64,000 bases of DNA, taken from assembly GCA_963580455.1 (NCBI GenBank), contig OY756958.1, positions 5,778,501 to 5,842,500 of the forward strand, written 5' to 3'. A program made the position numbers and the translations under genes. The notes beneath the pieces were generated by a model. That model did not search any database. It was given only the letters and a program-made list of their open reading frames with translations, and was not told the origin of the DNA. The DNA is from Euonymus europaeus (lineage: Eukaryota > Streptophyta > Magnoliopsida > Celastrales > Celastraceae). Numbering within the stretch: position 1 is the first letter of the stretch; every line of letters begins with the position of its first letter. This document shows positions 44,801-56,064 of the stretch, piece after piece.

Positions 44801-45132
44801 TTATTAGTTTTTTCTTAAACATTAGTTACTATTGTTTGTCTTAAATACTTGTCTCTCACTCCAGCAATGCTTCGCAATCGTATCAATCGTATGGAGATGG
44901 TGCTCGGAAGATTCTTTCGGCGGATGTATTTTCAGTCATGCTTACAGAGGCGGAGTATGAAGTCCTCTCTGGTTAGTCCATCTCTCTGTATCCTTTTTTT
45001 TTTGTCCTTTTGTTTCTGAATTGATATCCTCTCTCTCTGAACTCACGTCTATATCGTTGGATTTGAATTTCAGGCAAGGAAGAAATATTGGAAATTAACA
45101 AAACTTGTCCAAGTTCTAATCTATTGTTTTAG
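41806..45132 (+). CDS. Unrecognised 10-exon gene, 207-residue acidic protein
   Basis: I do not recognise this protein. Ten exons join in frame with GT/AG borders: 41806-41832, 42040-42079, 42200-42258, 42361-42394, 42623-42693, 43433-43517, 44076-44128, 44678-44766, 44865-44971 and 45074-45132 (TAG). The 624-nt CDS closing over ten exons is strong evidence of a real gene. The product starts MISSRREERGSNLQS, has a basic KRPADSQLIAIDKRNKR segment (possible nuclear signal), then Ser/Glu/Asp-rich stretches (EAEIETEVDERLPEQVEENE, SSDESSEIEPSD). The C-terminal third is more ordered (YLIWVDSDTFGDD, HKEFLDKALGSS, KILSADVFSVMLTEAEYEVL). No signal peptide or membrane segment. Its first three exons and promoter region are duplicated 2.3 kb upstream. 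A nuclear role is only inference. Confidence 0.75.
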
Positions 45133-45574
45133 AGGATCACGGTGCAGTTTTAAGAGTTAAGAATTAATGGCAATGTTTATCTTCTAGGATTCTGAACCTT
45201 TGCATATCAGCAGTCGTATCACGAGTTCTTGATTTGCTTCAATGGTGGCAACTCAGTTGGAACATTCCTAGTAGTTGTAGTTGTTTTATGAGTGTGCGGA
45301 ACACTATCCGACTATAAATGATGCTTCTTTATGGTTCAAATAATCTTTTATTTTATGAGGAGAGTGACACCCCTAATGATCTTTGGTTATAGCTCCATGT
45401 AGATATCTGGGAGCGACATGAACGTTTCCCATTCCCTCTTCCATCATTGCAACATTGACCTGAGTTACAGCGGTATTAGCCAATTGTGATCTTCCAAATG
45501 TTGAGCACACCTAGGGGAGTTCATATATATAGAAATGCTAACAGTCTACTCCAGATGTAAATTATGGAGAGATA

Positions 45575-46468
45575 TACTTGGTTAAATCTCTCCAGAATCT
45601 AAATTGTCTTTGATGTAGCTCATGTCCAATTCAATGTGCTTTGTCCTATCATGTTGAATAATATTATTAGCAATCTCAATGGCTACTGCGTTATCACAAT
45701 ACAACAACATTGGTTTCTTTGGATTGTGGCCTAGTTCATCTAGAAGAATTTTATGCCAAGCAAGTTTGGTAGTCGAGAGCAAGGTATTTCGCTTCGGCAC
45801 TAGAAAACAATACCACACCTTGTTTCATAATTTTCCAGGTAACTAAATTACCTCCAACAAAGGATAAGTAGCCAAAAGTAGACTTCATATCCATCTTTGA
45901 CCCGAAAAATCTTGGAATCAATAAATGCAACTATATCCAAGTTGCCTTGTTGAGTAGACATAAAACATTTACCTATAGAAGACTTCAAGTATGCTAGAAT
46001 TTGATTCATCACACCCATGCGAAGATTACTAGGATTATGCATGAATTGACTCACAACACTAACTGCATATAAAATGTCAGGGCGAGTATAAGCCAAGTAA
46101 ATCATTTTCTCCACTAACCGTTGATATGTCTCCTTATTAGCAGGAACCTTATTAGAATAGATAGTAAGAACATGATTTACTTCATTTCGTTAAGAAAGAA
46201 ATAAGTCCTCCTTAGATCGAGACACTTTGATGTCCAAGAAATACTTCAAAACACCCACATCCTTTATTTCAAATTCTTGAGCAAAGTGCTTCTGAAGCTG
46301 TTGAATATTGCTCAAGTAATTTTGGATAACAATCATGTCATTAACATGAAAAATGAGTAAGGTAATCTCACCTTCTCTTTTGTAGAACAAGGTATAATTG
46401 CCTTTGCTTGCTTGAAGTCAAACCCCTTCATTAACTTGCTCAACCTACCAAATCAAGCTTTTGGAGGC
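45575..46468 (-). pseudogene. Copia RT/RNase H fragment, minus strand
   Basis: Minus-strand frames give EITLLIFHVNDMIVI (the YVDDMIV block with the first catalytic Asp changed to Asn), LAYTRPDILYAVSVVSQFMH, then the RNase H text LLYCDNAVAIEIANN and HDRTKHIELDMSYI. Frames are separated by stops and shifts. It belongs with 47560-48420. The N-terminal RT expected between them is missing and a tandem array sits there. Confidence 0.85.
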
Positions 46469-47528
46469 TGTTCCTGAAACTGGGCCTAGGGCAAGCCGAG
46501 GACAAGGATCAAGCCCGGGTCATCCCGAGATGAAAGGCATATGAGTGAGTCATAAAATATTTTTTACAAAGAGTAATAAAAAAAAGGATCCTACCGGCAG
46601 GACTCGGGAATGTTCACCAAATGACCAATTTGAATATATTAACCTTATCCTACCGGGAGGTAAATGAAACAATAATAAAAATATATTCAAATTGGTCGAG
46701 TTCTGAACATACGTTGTACCTACCGGTAGGAAAAATGAATGTTCAGAAAACTAATTACTTGTGAGAGACTAGGGATCTATCCCAGGTGCGATCCTGGGTT
46801 ATATCCGCGGATATATCCGTAGAGCTATCCCATTGTGACAATAATTCTTTACGCCTTCCGATATAACTAGAGACAATTAAGGACACGAGTCATAAGATAT
46901 TTTTTGCTATTTTTATATCAAATTCATTATCATAGATAGCAATTTGTCGATTTGTTCTCCTGAATTTGGGTTTAGGGCAAGCCGAGGACAAGGATCAAGC
47001 CCGGGTCATCCCGAGATGAAAGGCATATGAGTGAGTCATAAAATATTTTTTGCAAAGAGTAATAAAAAAAAGGGATCCTACCGGCAGGACCCGAGAATGT
47101 TCACCAAATGACCAATTTGAATATATTAACCTTATCCTACCGGGAGGTAAATGAAACAATAATAAAAATATATTCAAATTGTTCGAGTTCTGAACATACG
47201 TTGTACCTACCGGTAGGAAAAATGAAAGTCCAGAAAACTAATGACTTGTGAGAGACTAGGGATGCTATCCCATTATTACAATAATTCTTTACGCCTTCCA
47301 ATATAACTAGAGACAATTAAGGACATGAGTCATAAGATATTTTTTGCTATTTTTTTTATCAAATTCATTATCATAGATAGCAATTTGTCGATTTGTTCTC
47401 CTGAAATTGGGCCTAGGGCAAGCCGAGGACAAGGATCAAGCCCGGGTCATCCCGAGATGAAAGGCATATGAGTGAGTCATAAAATATTTTTTGCAAAGAG
47501 TAATAAAAAAAACGGATCCTACCGGGAG
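46469..47528. repeat. Tandem array of a 440-490-bp unit, 2.2 copies
   Basis: Landmark GCAAGCCGAGGACAAGGATC occurs at 46491, 46977 and 47418, giving periods of 486 and 441 bp. Each unit has CCCGGGTCATCCCGAGATGA, an ATCCTACCGGCAGG / CCTACCGGTAGG pair, and (first unit only) TATATCCGCGGATATATCCG. Part of the unit is the inverse of 41.17-41.48 kb. The array lies inside the minus-strand copia relic. Confidence 0.85.
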
Positions 47529-47559
47529 GACTGAAGAAAAAATGATAAGTGAGATTTAG

Positions 47560-48420
47560 GGAGACGATGATAGTAGACAAAATCAGACATGTGATAGATA
47601 ACATGGGAAAAAGATTTTGAAAAACCAAATGTAAGAGGTTCTTTTCAATCCCTGAAAAGTTGTATTCAACTCTGAGAAGGTTTGGAAGCATTTACTGCAG
47701 ATTCAATCTTAAAGGAGTCATCCAAAGGTAAAGGTATATGAGAAGGCCCATGCACATTCTTTTCCCTTCTTTCATGGACGTTCTTCCAAAAATTATCAGG
47801 CGGCCTTTCATCCCAACCTGCCTCTGCTAAAACATTTGAATCCATTGCTACTTATGGAGGAAGAGAAGTCTCCCCCTCACTCAAAACAATCGAGTCTTCA
47901 AGAGTAGTACCTGACATCCATTCCTTTTTTTATGCCAACCACAATAGTTCTTCTTCCTTACCATCAATCTCTCTCGGAAGAGGAACGAACCAAAGAAACA
48001 TCCCCCAGAAAAATAGGAAATTTTTTTCACAAAATTGAACATCCATGGAAACATAATATTTTCCCATAGGAGGATGAAACCACTTATATCTCTTTTGAGA
48101 ACGAGTAACCAAGGAAGACACAGTGAATGACATGAGAAACTGGCTTATCATGAAAAGGAGAATGGACATAAACATAACACATGCAACGTAAAACTCTAGG
48201 ACATAAGTTTAGAACGGATGGAATAGAATGGAACTTGGATAACATTTGTAAAGGAGATTGATAGCCAATGATGCGGGCATGCATTGTATTGATTAGAATT
48301 AGCAATTAGGTTGTAGGACCATAATAGATTTCTCAGATGAAAAACAGTACTTATACAAACTATGACCAAAGTTACTAAACGAACCCTAAAGAGTAAATAC
48401 TTTATATGCATAGTGTTATA
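47560..48420 (-). pseudogene. Copia integrase C-terminal fragment, minus strand
   Basis: Minus-strand frames read MHARIIGYQSPLQMLSKFHS, VIHCVFLGYSFS, then in another frame KRYKWFHPPMGKYYVSMDV. This is the copia integrase tail and its linker. Frame shifts near 48100 show decay. It is the 5' portion of the same element as 45575-46468. Confidence 0.8.
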
Positions 48421-49286
48421 TCATAACCATAATTATAGTATATTTTCTTAACTGTATGTTTGAGCTTCTCTCTGTGAAGTTGACTTTTTGAGGTCTCTTT
48501 CACTGTTTAAGTCTAGATGTTACAATATGATTAGTACATAAATTCTTGTGTTAGTAGTTAGTTAACCAATTCATTTCAACAACTCATATTCTAGTGTCGT
48601 TAGAATCACATGAATCGTGATTTGATTTGAATTTCATGGATAAATATACTAATCTTGCTTTGAATTGAAATACATAATGAATTGCACGATTCAGTTTGCG
48701 AATGGTTGGAATTGTCTGAATCGACCATTCTAGCAATTCCCAAAAATGACGGCGATTTATAGCGCATGAGATCAAATTTTTTATTTTTTTTCCTTTTACA
48801 AGAAATCAAAATTGGCACGGAAAATCTCACGGAAGAACAATCGTTGGGTTATTATTTAATTTCTCACCCCCTTCCCCCACTCAAAAATCTTTCACACTAG
48901 TGAGTTTTTCTCTCTAAAAGATTCTTTCTCCACAATAAAATAAACCAGTGCTTGAAAATCTCCGACAATGAAGGAAGATGGCAAATGGTGAATGAAATAT
49001 AATAATGATCCATCATGAATGGCCCCTTCTCTGGCCCCAATTCTCACCAATTTAAAAGTGGGCTTTATGGCTTTTGAAGTCTAGCCCAACTAGTGCTTGA
49101 AAATCTCCGACAATAAAGGAAGATAGCAAATGGTGAATGAAATCTAATGATAACCCATCATGAATGGGCCCCAATTCTCACCAACTAGTGGGCCACTTTC
49201 TAGCCCAGTTCAAATCTATTTCAAGATGGGGACTATTGGTATCCCTTGTTTGTCATGGTCGCCACAAAAAAATCTCAAAAATGTAA
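48421..49286. other. Intergenic, with a duplicated segment of about 95 bp
   Basis: No gene seen. AGTGCTTGAAAATCTCCGAC followed by GGTGAATGAAAT occurs at about 48948 and again at about 49091 (offset about 143 bp). Confidence 0.6.
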
Positions 49287-49851
49287 GAGTGTGTTTGGTT
49301 AGTGTTTTGAAAACTGTTTTCTGTTTTGAAAAATCAAATGATTGCTTAAAATTTATTTGGCTAACTGTTTTGAGTATTTATTTTTAAAAACAGTTTTCAT
49401 TTTTCAGTTTTTAAAAACTAAAAAACCAAAACAACATTTTGTTGTTTTGTACGATTTTCAAGTGGCATAATTTTAATTAAGATGAATTTATTTTATTTTA
49501 TTTTTCTCTCTCTTCTCTCACTCCTAATGGATTAACTCCTCTCTCCACCGGCATCGTCGTCCGGCCACCGGAAGGCCTTGCTCCGGTTTTGACCCAAAAT
49601 CATCTTCATTTTGACCCAATCGATGAATTTGAATTTGATTTTGATAAATTTGAGTTTTATTTGGATGAATTTCAATTTCATTTGACTAAATTTTAATTTT
49701 AATTTCATGTTTTTCAGTTTCCGAAAACAAAGTCAAATATCACCAACCAAATGAATTTCTTACAGTTTTTTTTTCCTAAAAAGTGTTTCTAAAAACTATA
49801 CTCAAAATCGTTTTTAAAAACTAAAAAAGAAAATAATATCCAAACACACTC
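49287..49851. mobile_element. PIF/Harbinger (Tourist)-type MITE, target duplication TAA
   Basis: 565 bp with perfect 12-bp inverted ends GAGTGTGTTTGG, flanked by TAA at 49284-49286 and 49852-49854. The 3-bp TWA duplication is the PIF/Harbinger signature. The interior is rich in GTTTTTAAAAAC-like text, with no transposase. Confidence 0.85.
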
Positions 49852-50080
49852 TAACTCTTTTTTCACCGTAGTTGTCCCTACCAATTTCTACACTATTCCT
49901 CTATCTTCTTTCCCTCTCCCCTCTCATTTCTCTAAACTCTATATCTCTACCAAGAAGATGGATGTGTTTGTAAGAGCTTGCAAATGCAGAGGATTCAAAA
50001 GCAGCAATGGCAAAGGATAGGATGACACTTGAGAGTCGTTATATTGAGTTGTTTCCCTTATCAGTAGAGACAGTGGCGGA

Positions 50081-51113
50081 CCCAGGATTTAAGATGACTG
50101 GGGGCAAAAAAATAGTGGTGAGGGGGTCCGGGGGCAGCGCCCCCGGATTTTTTTTTTTGAGTTCTTTATGTCATTCTCAAATATAATTATACATTGATAA
50201 TAATTTAAAACAATAAAAATACATAGTGATTTATCACAATTGTTCTCTACCAGTTTTCATATTCTGGAAATGCGATATTATAACATCATTACTAATAGTT
50301 CCAAGCAACTCCTTTTCTACGAAACATACAAGACAATCATTTAGAAATTGATCACTCATTCGGTTGCGCAAATCTGTCTTGACGATATTCATCCCCGAAA
50401 AGCATCTTTCAACACTTGCTGTCGCTATAGGCAAAATCAATGCTAACTTCAGAAGTCGATATACCAAAGGATATGAAAGATGCTTCCTTGTGAGCACTAG
50501 CATTGTAGAAAGATCACTAAGCCCTTTTAACTGACAAAATCTATCATCTGTTCGTACATCTGCAATATATGTCTCAAGTTGATGCTCAAGAGTCATGCAT
50601 TCAATGAGAGAGAAGTCATCATAATAAAATTGGGTCAACCTCATCAACTTTGTTGAATCAAAATCCTGAAATGAGTCACTAGGATTCAAGCAAGCAACAC
50701 AAAGAAGCAACTCAGAATTGACCTCATTGAAGCGGTCATTAAGCTCCAAAAGTTGCATATCAAGAATTGTACAAAAGCATTCAACGCGATAGTGATTTAA
50801 AACCTTCAACGATGTAATATAAAATTAGGGCAACTGTACAAGTTAAGTTTCCCTAGTGATTTACGCAAGTGGCTAAGTGGGCCACTTTCCACTTGTGTTT
50901 TCCGTGCACTTGCTTTGTATTATGGGATTTCTATTATTTATGGGCTTAAGTTACGTGCACTTGCTTTATATTATAATGTGTCATGCTATATCACTGGGAG
51001 CCCATTATATCACTGGGGGCCCATTTTATATTTCAATGGGGGCCTGTATAGATGGATATTACTAAAGCTAGTGAGTTTTTTTTTTGTGTCACTGGGGGCC
51101 CGTGCCTCCATTG
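50081..51113. mobile_element. Truncated hAT element
   Basis: The left end CAGTGGCGGACCCAGGATTT is a hAT-type terminus common in plants. The right end is less sure: CAATGGAGGCACGGGCCCCC (inverted, ending 51113) matches the first nine bases at seven positions. Near the right end a CACTGGGGGCCCATT unit recurs at about 50992, 51011, 51034 and 51090, as subterminal transposase-binding repeats often do. Inside is only the transposase C-terminus. No 8-bp duplication was found. Confidence 0.6.
50234..50809 (-). pseudogene. hAT transposase C-terminal fragment (dimerisation domain)
   Basis: A 191-residue open frame. Its C-terminal half reads LSYPLVYRLLKLALILPIAT, ASVERCFSGMNIVKTDLRNR, MSDQFLNDCLVCFVE. 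This is the hAT dimerisation domain (PF05699 type) with the conserved ASVERxFS core, in the form seen in plant TTF/ZMYM-like hAT proteins. The N-terminal zinc finger and DDE-like catalytic region are absent, although the frame itself is uninterrupted. The first Met is arbitrary. It could act only as a dimer partner, if expressed. Confidence 0.8.
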
Positions 51114-52990
51114 ACAATGTTGTATAAGCTAGTGCTCACAAGAGATATCTACGTATGGGTTTTTATTGAAAGCTCATTGTGTCACGTATGGGTTTTTATT
51201 GAAAGAATTGATAATTTTTAAAAAAATTCTAAGCATTCAAAAATCTCTCTCTTAATTACATTGTTCTGAGCTTTTATTAAACTGTTGTGACATTTTTATT
51301 ACATATTCCTAAAAATTTTATTACACTGTTATTACGTTGTGTTTTTATCTTTTGATAATGCATGATTACATTGGGTCTTATTATGACAGTGACCTATTAC
51401 ATTGTATTTCATTTTTGACAGTACGTTATCACATTGTGATTACCATTTGACAGTGACCACTATCATAGTGTGTTTTTTTTACATTGTCTTATTATATTAG
51501 ATTGATCATTTGACAATGTGCTATTACATTGCCATTTATAGTGACCGTGAATTATTATATTATTTACTGTCATAATATTCACAGTGTTCCCATGATTGTT
51601 AAATGTACTAATATTTGTTATTTTTTTAGCACAATGTTATTGCACAAATGTTAAAAAAAATTGGCATTGTGTCTAATGACAGTGACATCAGTTTGTTAAA
51701 AAAATAAGTTTCGCTAGATCATATTAAAAAAAACAAACAAATAAAACAGTACATTTATAAATCCAAAAACAATGTGCTACCCAAAACAGTGCATTAAACT
51801 TACATAACGGTATTTTAAATAGCCACAACAGTGCATTAAAACATGTAAAACAGTGCTCATCCTTTCTTCTTCGTCTTCCCTTTTAGAAAACATGCGAGCA
51901 GTGTATTAAACACCAATAACAATGTATTTAGAAACCCAGACCAGTGCATTAAAATCCCAGAACAGTCCTCATCTTTTTTCTTCGTATTCCCTCTCAAAAA
52001 GCACTCAGACATGTAGATATGAGTTCATCCGAGGAAAAAAAAACCCAAAATAACATGAGATTCGAAGAATGAAACGAAAAATAAGAAAAAACACAAGATT
52101 TGAAGAACGAACGAAAAAATCCAGAAAAGGCATAAAAAACTGGGGAAAATCTAAAAAAATAGAAATCAAACCGTGTTTCGTGTTTTCCTTGCTTTTCTTC
52201 TCAAGAATATTCTTCTTCAAAAAAAAAAATGAAATCTGCTCATTTTTTTGTGCTTACAGAGAAGACGAGTGAGAGAAAGAGGAGAGAGAAGTCGTTCATT
52301 AAGAAAATAGAGAGAGCTTGCCTTTAAAATGGGCCAGAATAGAGAGAAAGGGTATTTATGACCCATAGAAATAAAAAATGTGAGTGGAATGATGAATAGG
52401 ATGCCAGGTAGGATTATGTATCATTAGGGATACTTGTTCTTTGGATACCTAGTATTACCGGGGAAAATATGGGGTGTCAATAGTTCTCATCCTATGTCAA
52501 AAAAGTAAAATCTCGCCAATTTAACAATGGCCATTATAAGATTTCATGTTAAATTGTTATAAATATTTTTTTTAATCCCATAATTTTTTTGTTATTGAAT
52601 GTATATATATTTTAAAATATATTATTAAAAAATAAGTGAATCTTAAGATTCAAAATTTTAATAAATTGATTCAATTCGATTTGATAACCTTATCCTATTC
52701 TATTTACTTATTGAACTATTAATATTCGATTGTAGTCCGATTTGAAGGGAATTTTTGTGGTAAGTAGACAGCTAACTTATGACTAAACATCCAGCAAACA
52801 TCTATTGCACAATTGATATAAGGAAAGAATTCATGAGGGCAGCCCCCAACAAGTTTGGGACCGTTTGTGTTGAGTTGTTTTTCAATTGATTTAGTAGTTC
52901 TTTGGACAAAAACTAGTTAGCAAAGCAGAATATTTCAATATAACATAGTATAGTAGGTGTACTATGCTTCTGTTGGATTGGGATCAATCA
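51114..52990. other. No gene; region rich in ACAGTGCATTAAA / ATTACATTGT phrases
   Basis: From 51250 to 51620 the sequence repeats TTACATTGT and GACAGTGA phrases. From 51740 to 51970 it repeats (A)ACAGTGCATTAAA. The two halves are roughly inverse in wording, suggesting a decayed foldback element. The rest is AT-rich with purine tracts (52040-52320). Confidence 0.45.
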
Positions 52991-54443
52991 CACCCCAACT
53001 TGATGCTGCTCATTTTCCATTCACTATAGCGTAGGCTGTTTTGTATGGAGAACCAACATATGGGAAAGGGTAATGATCATTGCTTTCCTAATGGAGCACA
53101 TGAAAGCCATAAATGTCCTCCCAACTAGACTAATTCATGTAATTTGCAGCAAAATTCACTCAGTTTTTCAGCTATCTGATGGTTCTGGGTTGGCTGTTAC
53201 GGTTGCTCCTTGTGAGCACCTGCTTACACCGATATTGATAAGGTCTGTGCTTGATTCTCTGCATGTTCCCTAATAGCACTTTTGTTTTTCTTCTCCTCAG
53301 GGGGCTCGTATATAGGTTAGCGTGATTCCAGACCATCCGTTGCCAATATCATTTCCCAAGGATGTGGAAGGATTTTGGGACTCCTTGTCAAATGTAGTCA
53401 TATCATTCTTTCATATTATTAGGACTCGACGGTCACTAAGGAACAGCATGTAGCCAATTTCACACTAATACTAGCCACATTAGAGGTGATTTGGTGGTAA
53501 AAACCAGAAATATCCTGCAACAATATGGCTCTCTGGCTTCACAGCACAGTTACCGTTTGGGCGTAGGTACCATGGTGAGTTTTACAGGCTGGTCAAGCGC
53601 GTTGAAATGCTGCTTCCTGAAATTATTCTACAGTAGTTAGTAGTTATGTGAATACAAGTAATGTGCTTCAATGACCTGTTTAAAGGTTTGTTTGTCTCGG
53701 TGTCACGAAACCCCCAAACACTTTCAAGTTTTAAACGCCCTCGAACCCCTCCGAACGAAATAAACCCTATGTTAGAGTACCAGAAAATCTTTCCCAGTTG
53801 ACTATGACTACTTGCTATTGCTCCACAATGAGAGAATGTAGAGTTATAATTATCCTTCATATTACCAAGAAGAAAAATTTGTTCTGATGAGCTTAAGCAC
53901 CGTGGAGGAAAATGAGAAAATAATTGAGTAAACGAGTAGTCCCTACATATGAAAAACTAAAAAACAATATATGTTATAACTTACAAGTTGCTAGCTTGAG
54001 TATCAATACCACAACTTCACATAAACAAATTGTACCAGTGATGAAAAACATTGAATCATCCACATTTGAGGAGATAAAATAAGATAGCAAACCTGGAAAC
54101 AGCCCAATCATCCCAATTATAGTATTCATTACGTCGCTTGAGCACACAACCAATTAATCAGCAGCATAATTGCATAGTGGCTCTTGCAAATTTTCATTGT
54201 GACCACAAATCATTCATTTCGATTAAACTTCAAATAAAATGTGGTCATGTAAGAACTTGGGATAAATATCTTCTCCGAGTCTGGATACCTAACCACAGCA
54301 GTTCAGGTCATGTGTATCATGGTTTAACTTCCCTCTTGGCTGCGTGGAAATCACTTGAGCACTTAGTCAAGAACCTAAATATCAGTATATCACAAAGCAG
54401 CGATCGAAAATCGTTGACTGGTGCTACACTGTTTTTGTCCATC
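52991..54443. other. No supportable gene
   Basis: Frames at 53073-53273 (plus) and 53860-53582 (minus) are short and I cannot link either to a family or to neighbours by splice phase. The right end probably includes the 3' UTR of the plastid-protein gene. Confidence 0.4.
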
Positions 54444-55851
54444 TTACAGCATCCTAGTCCAAGAACCTAAAATTGGGAAAACAGCTATTAGCAATCTCAA
54501 TAGCAATGGTGTATCACTTCTCCCCCTCCTACTCAACTTCCTTTTCTCCGCTTTAGTCCTTGGAGAATTTCGGCCAGTGACTTGTGAGGGTCCCCAACTT
54601 GTTGCTGCTCTATCCAAGTCATCCCATCCACCAAAACTTGTTGCACCCTGTGCTCTCTCATCACCTACTGGATCTTCCTTACCAACAGCCCAAGATTGGT
54701 AACCCATCTTCCCTTTTCCAGACTCCGGGCCTTCTTCTTCTTCATCATCTTCCTCCTCCGCGTCAACATTGCTTGCAGCTTTTGCAAATGGTTTTCTCCT
54801 CATCCTGGCCTTCCGTTTTGGCCTGCCTTTTGTCCTTCCCCACAATTTCTCAAATATCAGAGACAATGCTGACTGCCCGAGAGGGATTGCTAACGCCATA
54901 AGGAAAGCTTTCGGGCCAGTGGCTAGCAGTGTGGATATGATAATGGGAGGGAGCATCCAACCAAAGGATTTGAACACCTGAACTGCCAAAATGCATATGT
55001 TAGGGAAATTTATTATTATTAACTACTTAATGTCTAGTGTACATAAAAATACATGAATCTTACACGAAACGCAAGAAACTTCTCAGAAAAAAGAGTAAGA
55101 AGGAACAAGTATGAGTAATATTTCCATGAAATCTCAACGGAATTTTTATGCCAATAGAAGCACCAATAACAGGAAATACATTATATCTAACTCAATTCAA
55201 CAAAATGTCAAAACGAAGAAAAAATATCATGTCCACAAAATTTGCATTCAGCAAGACAACGCACTTGATAATATTGTTATGGACGCAATGGAATGCGACT
55301 GCCTATAAAGAGTGTCTATACATGGCTACGCCAGGTCAGGTATGCTGGGAAATTCATAGAGCTAAAATCCAAAAAAGTAAATAAACTATGATTTCCATTA
55401 ATTACAGATCCTTCTTAATTCTTTTTCTTTCTTCATTAACCAAAAAACGGGGGTATAAATGACAAACGAACAGGCAATGAAGAATTACCTTGAAAATCCA
55501 GAAACTATCAAGAGCTGCCTCTAGAATCCCAGGCCCTTCTATATCTTCTTCTTCTTCTCCCTCATCCGACCACCAACGCCGCTTATTTTCCCCGCTTCTA
55601 GGATATTTATTATAATAATCTTCCTCGCCGTCGATTTGGTCTCGAAAATTGAAGTCGAATCTTCGGGAGCGAGGGGATTCGGCGTTCGAGTCCCAGCGGT
55701 GATACCTGACGGTGAAAAGTGATCTGCGAAGTAGAAGACTGGAGGCTGTGGGATTCCATGACTGAAACTGAGGAATGGAGGACGAGCTGAAGCAGATAGT
55801 GGGTTTTGTGGAGAGGACGACGCCACTCTCCATTGGCAGTGTATTGCTCAA
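54444..55851 (-). CDS. Predicted plastid membrane protein, two exons
   Basis: Exon 1 (55851-55489) and exon 2 (54977-54444, stop TAA) join in phase at GT/AG sites for 298 residues. A second in-frame ATG at 55833 ([15 protein letters not shown]) would give 292. The N-terminus is Ser-rich and low in acidic residues, like a chloroplast transit peptide, then turns charged ([20 protein letters not shown]). Exon 2 begins with a hydrophobic stretch ([20 protein letters not shown] and on to about residue 160), a likely membrane span. A basic segment ([17 protein letters not shown]), an acidic run ([12 protein letters not shown]) and a second hydrophobic tail ([16 protein letters not shown]) follow. 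I cannot name the family; location is inference. The gene is divergent from SMAP1 with about 213 bp between starts. Confidence 0.8.
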
Positions 55852-56064
55852 TTTGCCACGTTTTTCTTATCTTCTTTCTTATTTGATTTTTCAATTATTT
55901 TTTTCAAAAAAATTAATTCATTTAAATTAAACTTAAAACCGAAACATATATACGACGCCGTTTATTTTGTTTCGGAAAACGACAGCGTTTAATTAGCAAT
56001 TTGTGGTATTTGTCATATACGGTGCAGCCTGCTGAGAGAAACGGGGGGAGAGGGAGAGAGAGAG
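55852..56064. promoter_or_regulatory. Divergent promoter region
   Basis: 213 bp between the start codons of the minus-strand plastid protein gene and SMAP1. It contains both 5' UTRs. A GA-rich tract (56036-56064) lies just before the SMAP1 ATG, and CATATATACG near 55945 is the only TATA-like candidate. ACGACGCCGTTTATTTTGTT followed by GAAAACGACAGCGTTTAATT (about 55952-55993) is a doubled CG-rich motif. Confidence 0.6.

Noticed and set aside
53582..53860. 92-residue minus-strand frame near 53.7 kb
   Set aside because: No family resemblance, no joining exon by phase, and no promoter or context.
54584..54981. Plus-strand frames of 105 and 70 residues
   Set aside because: They are shadows of exon 2 of the minus-strand plastid-protein gene.
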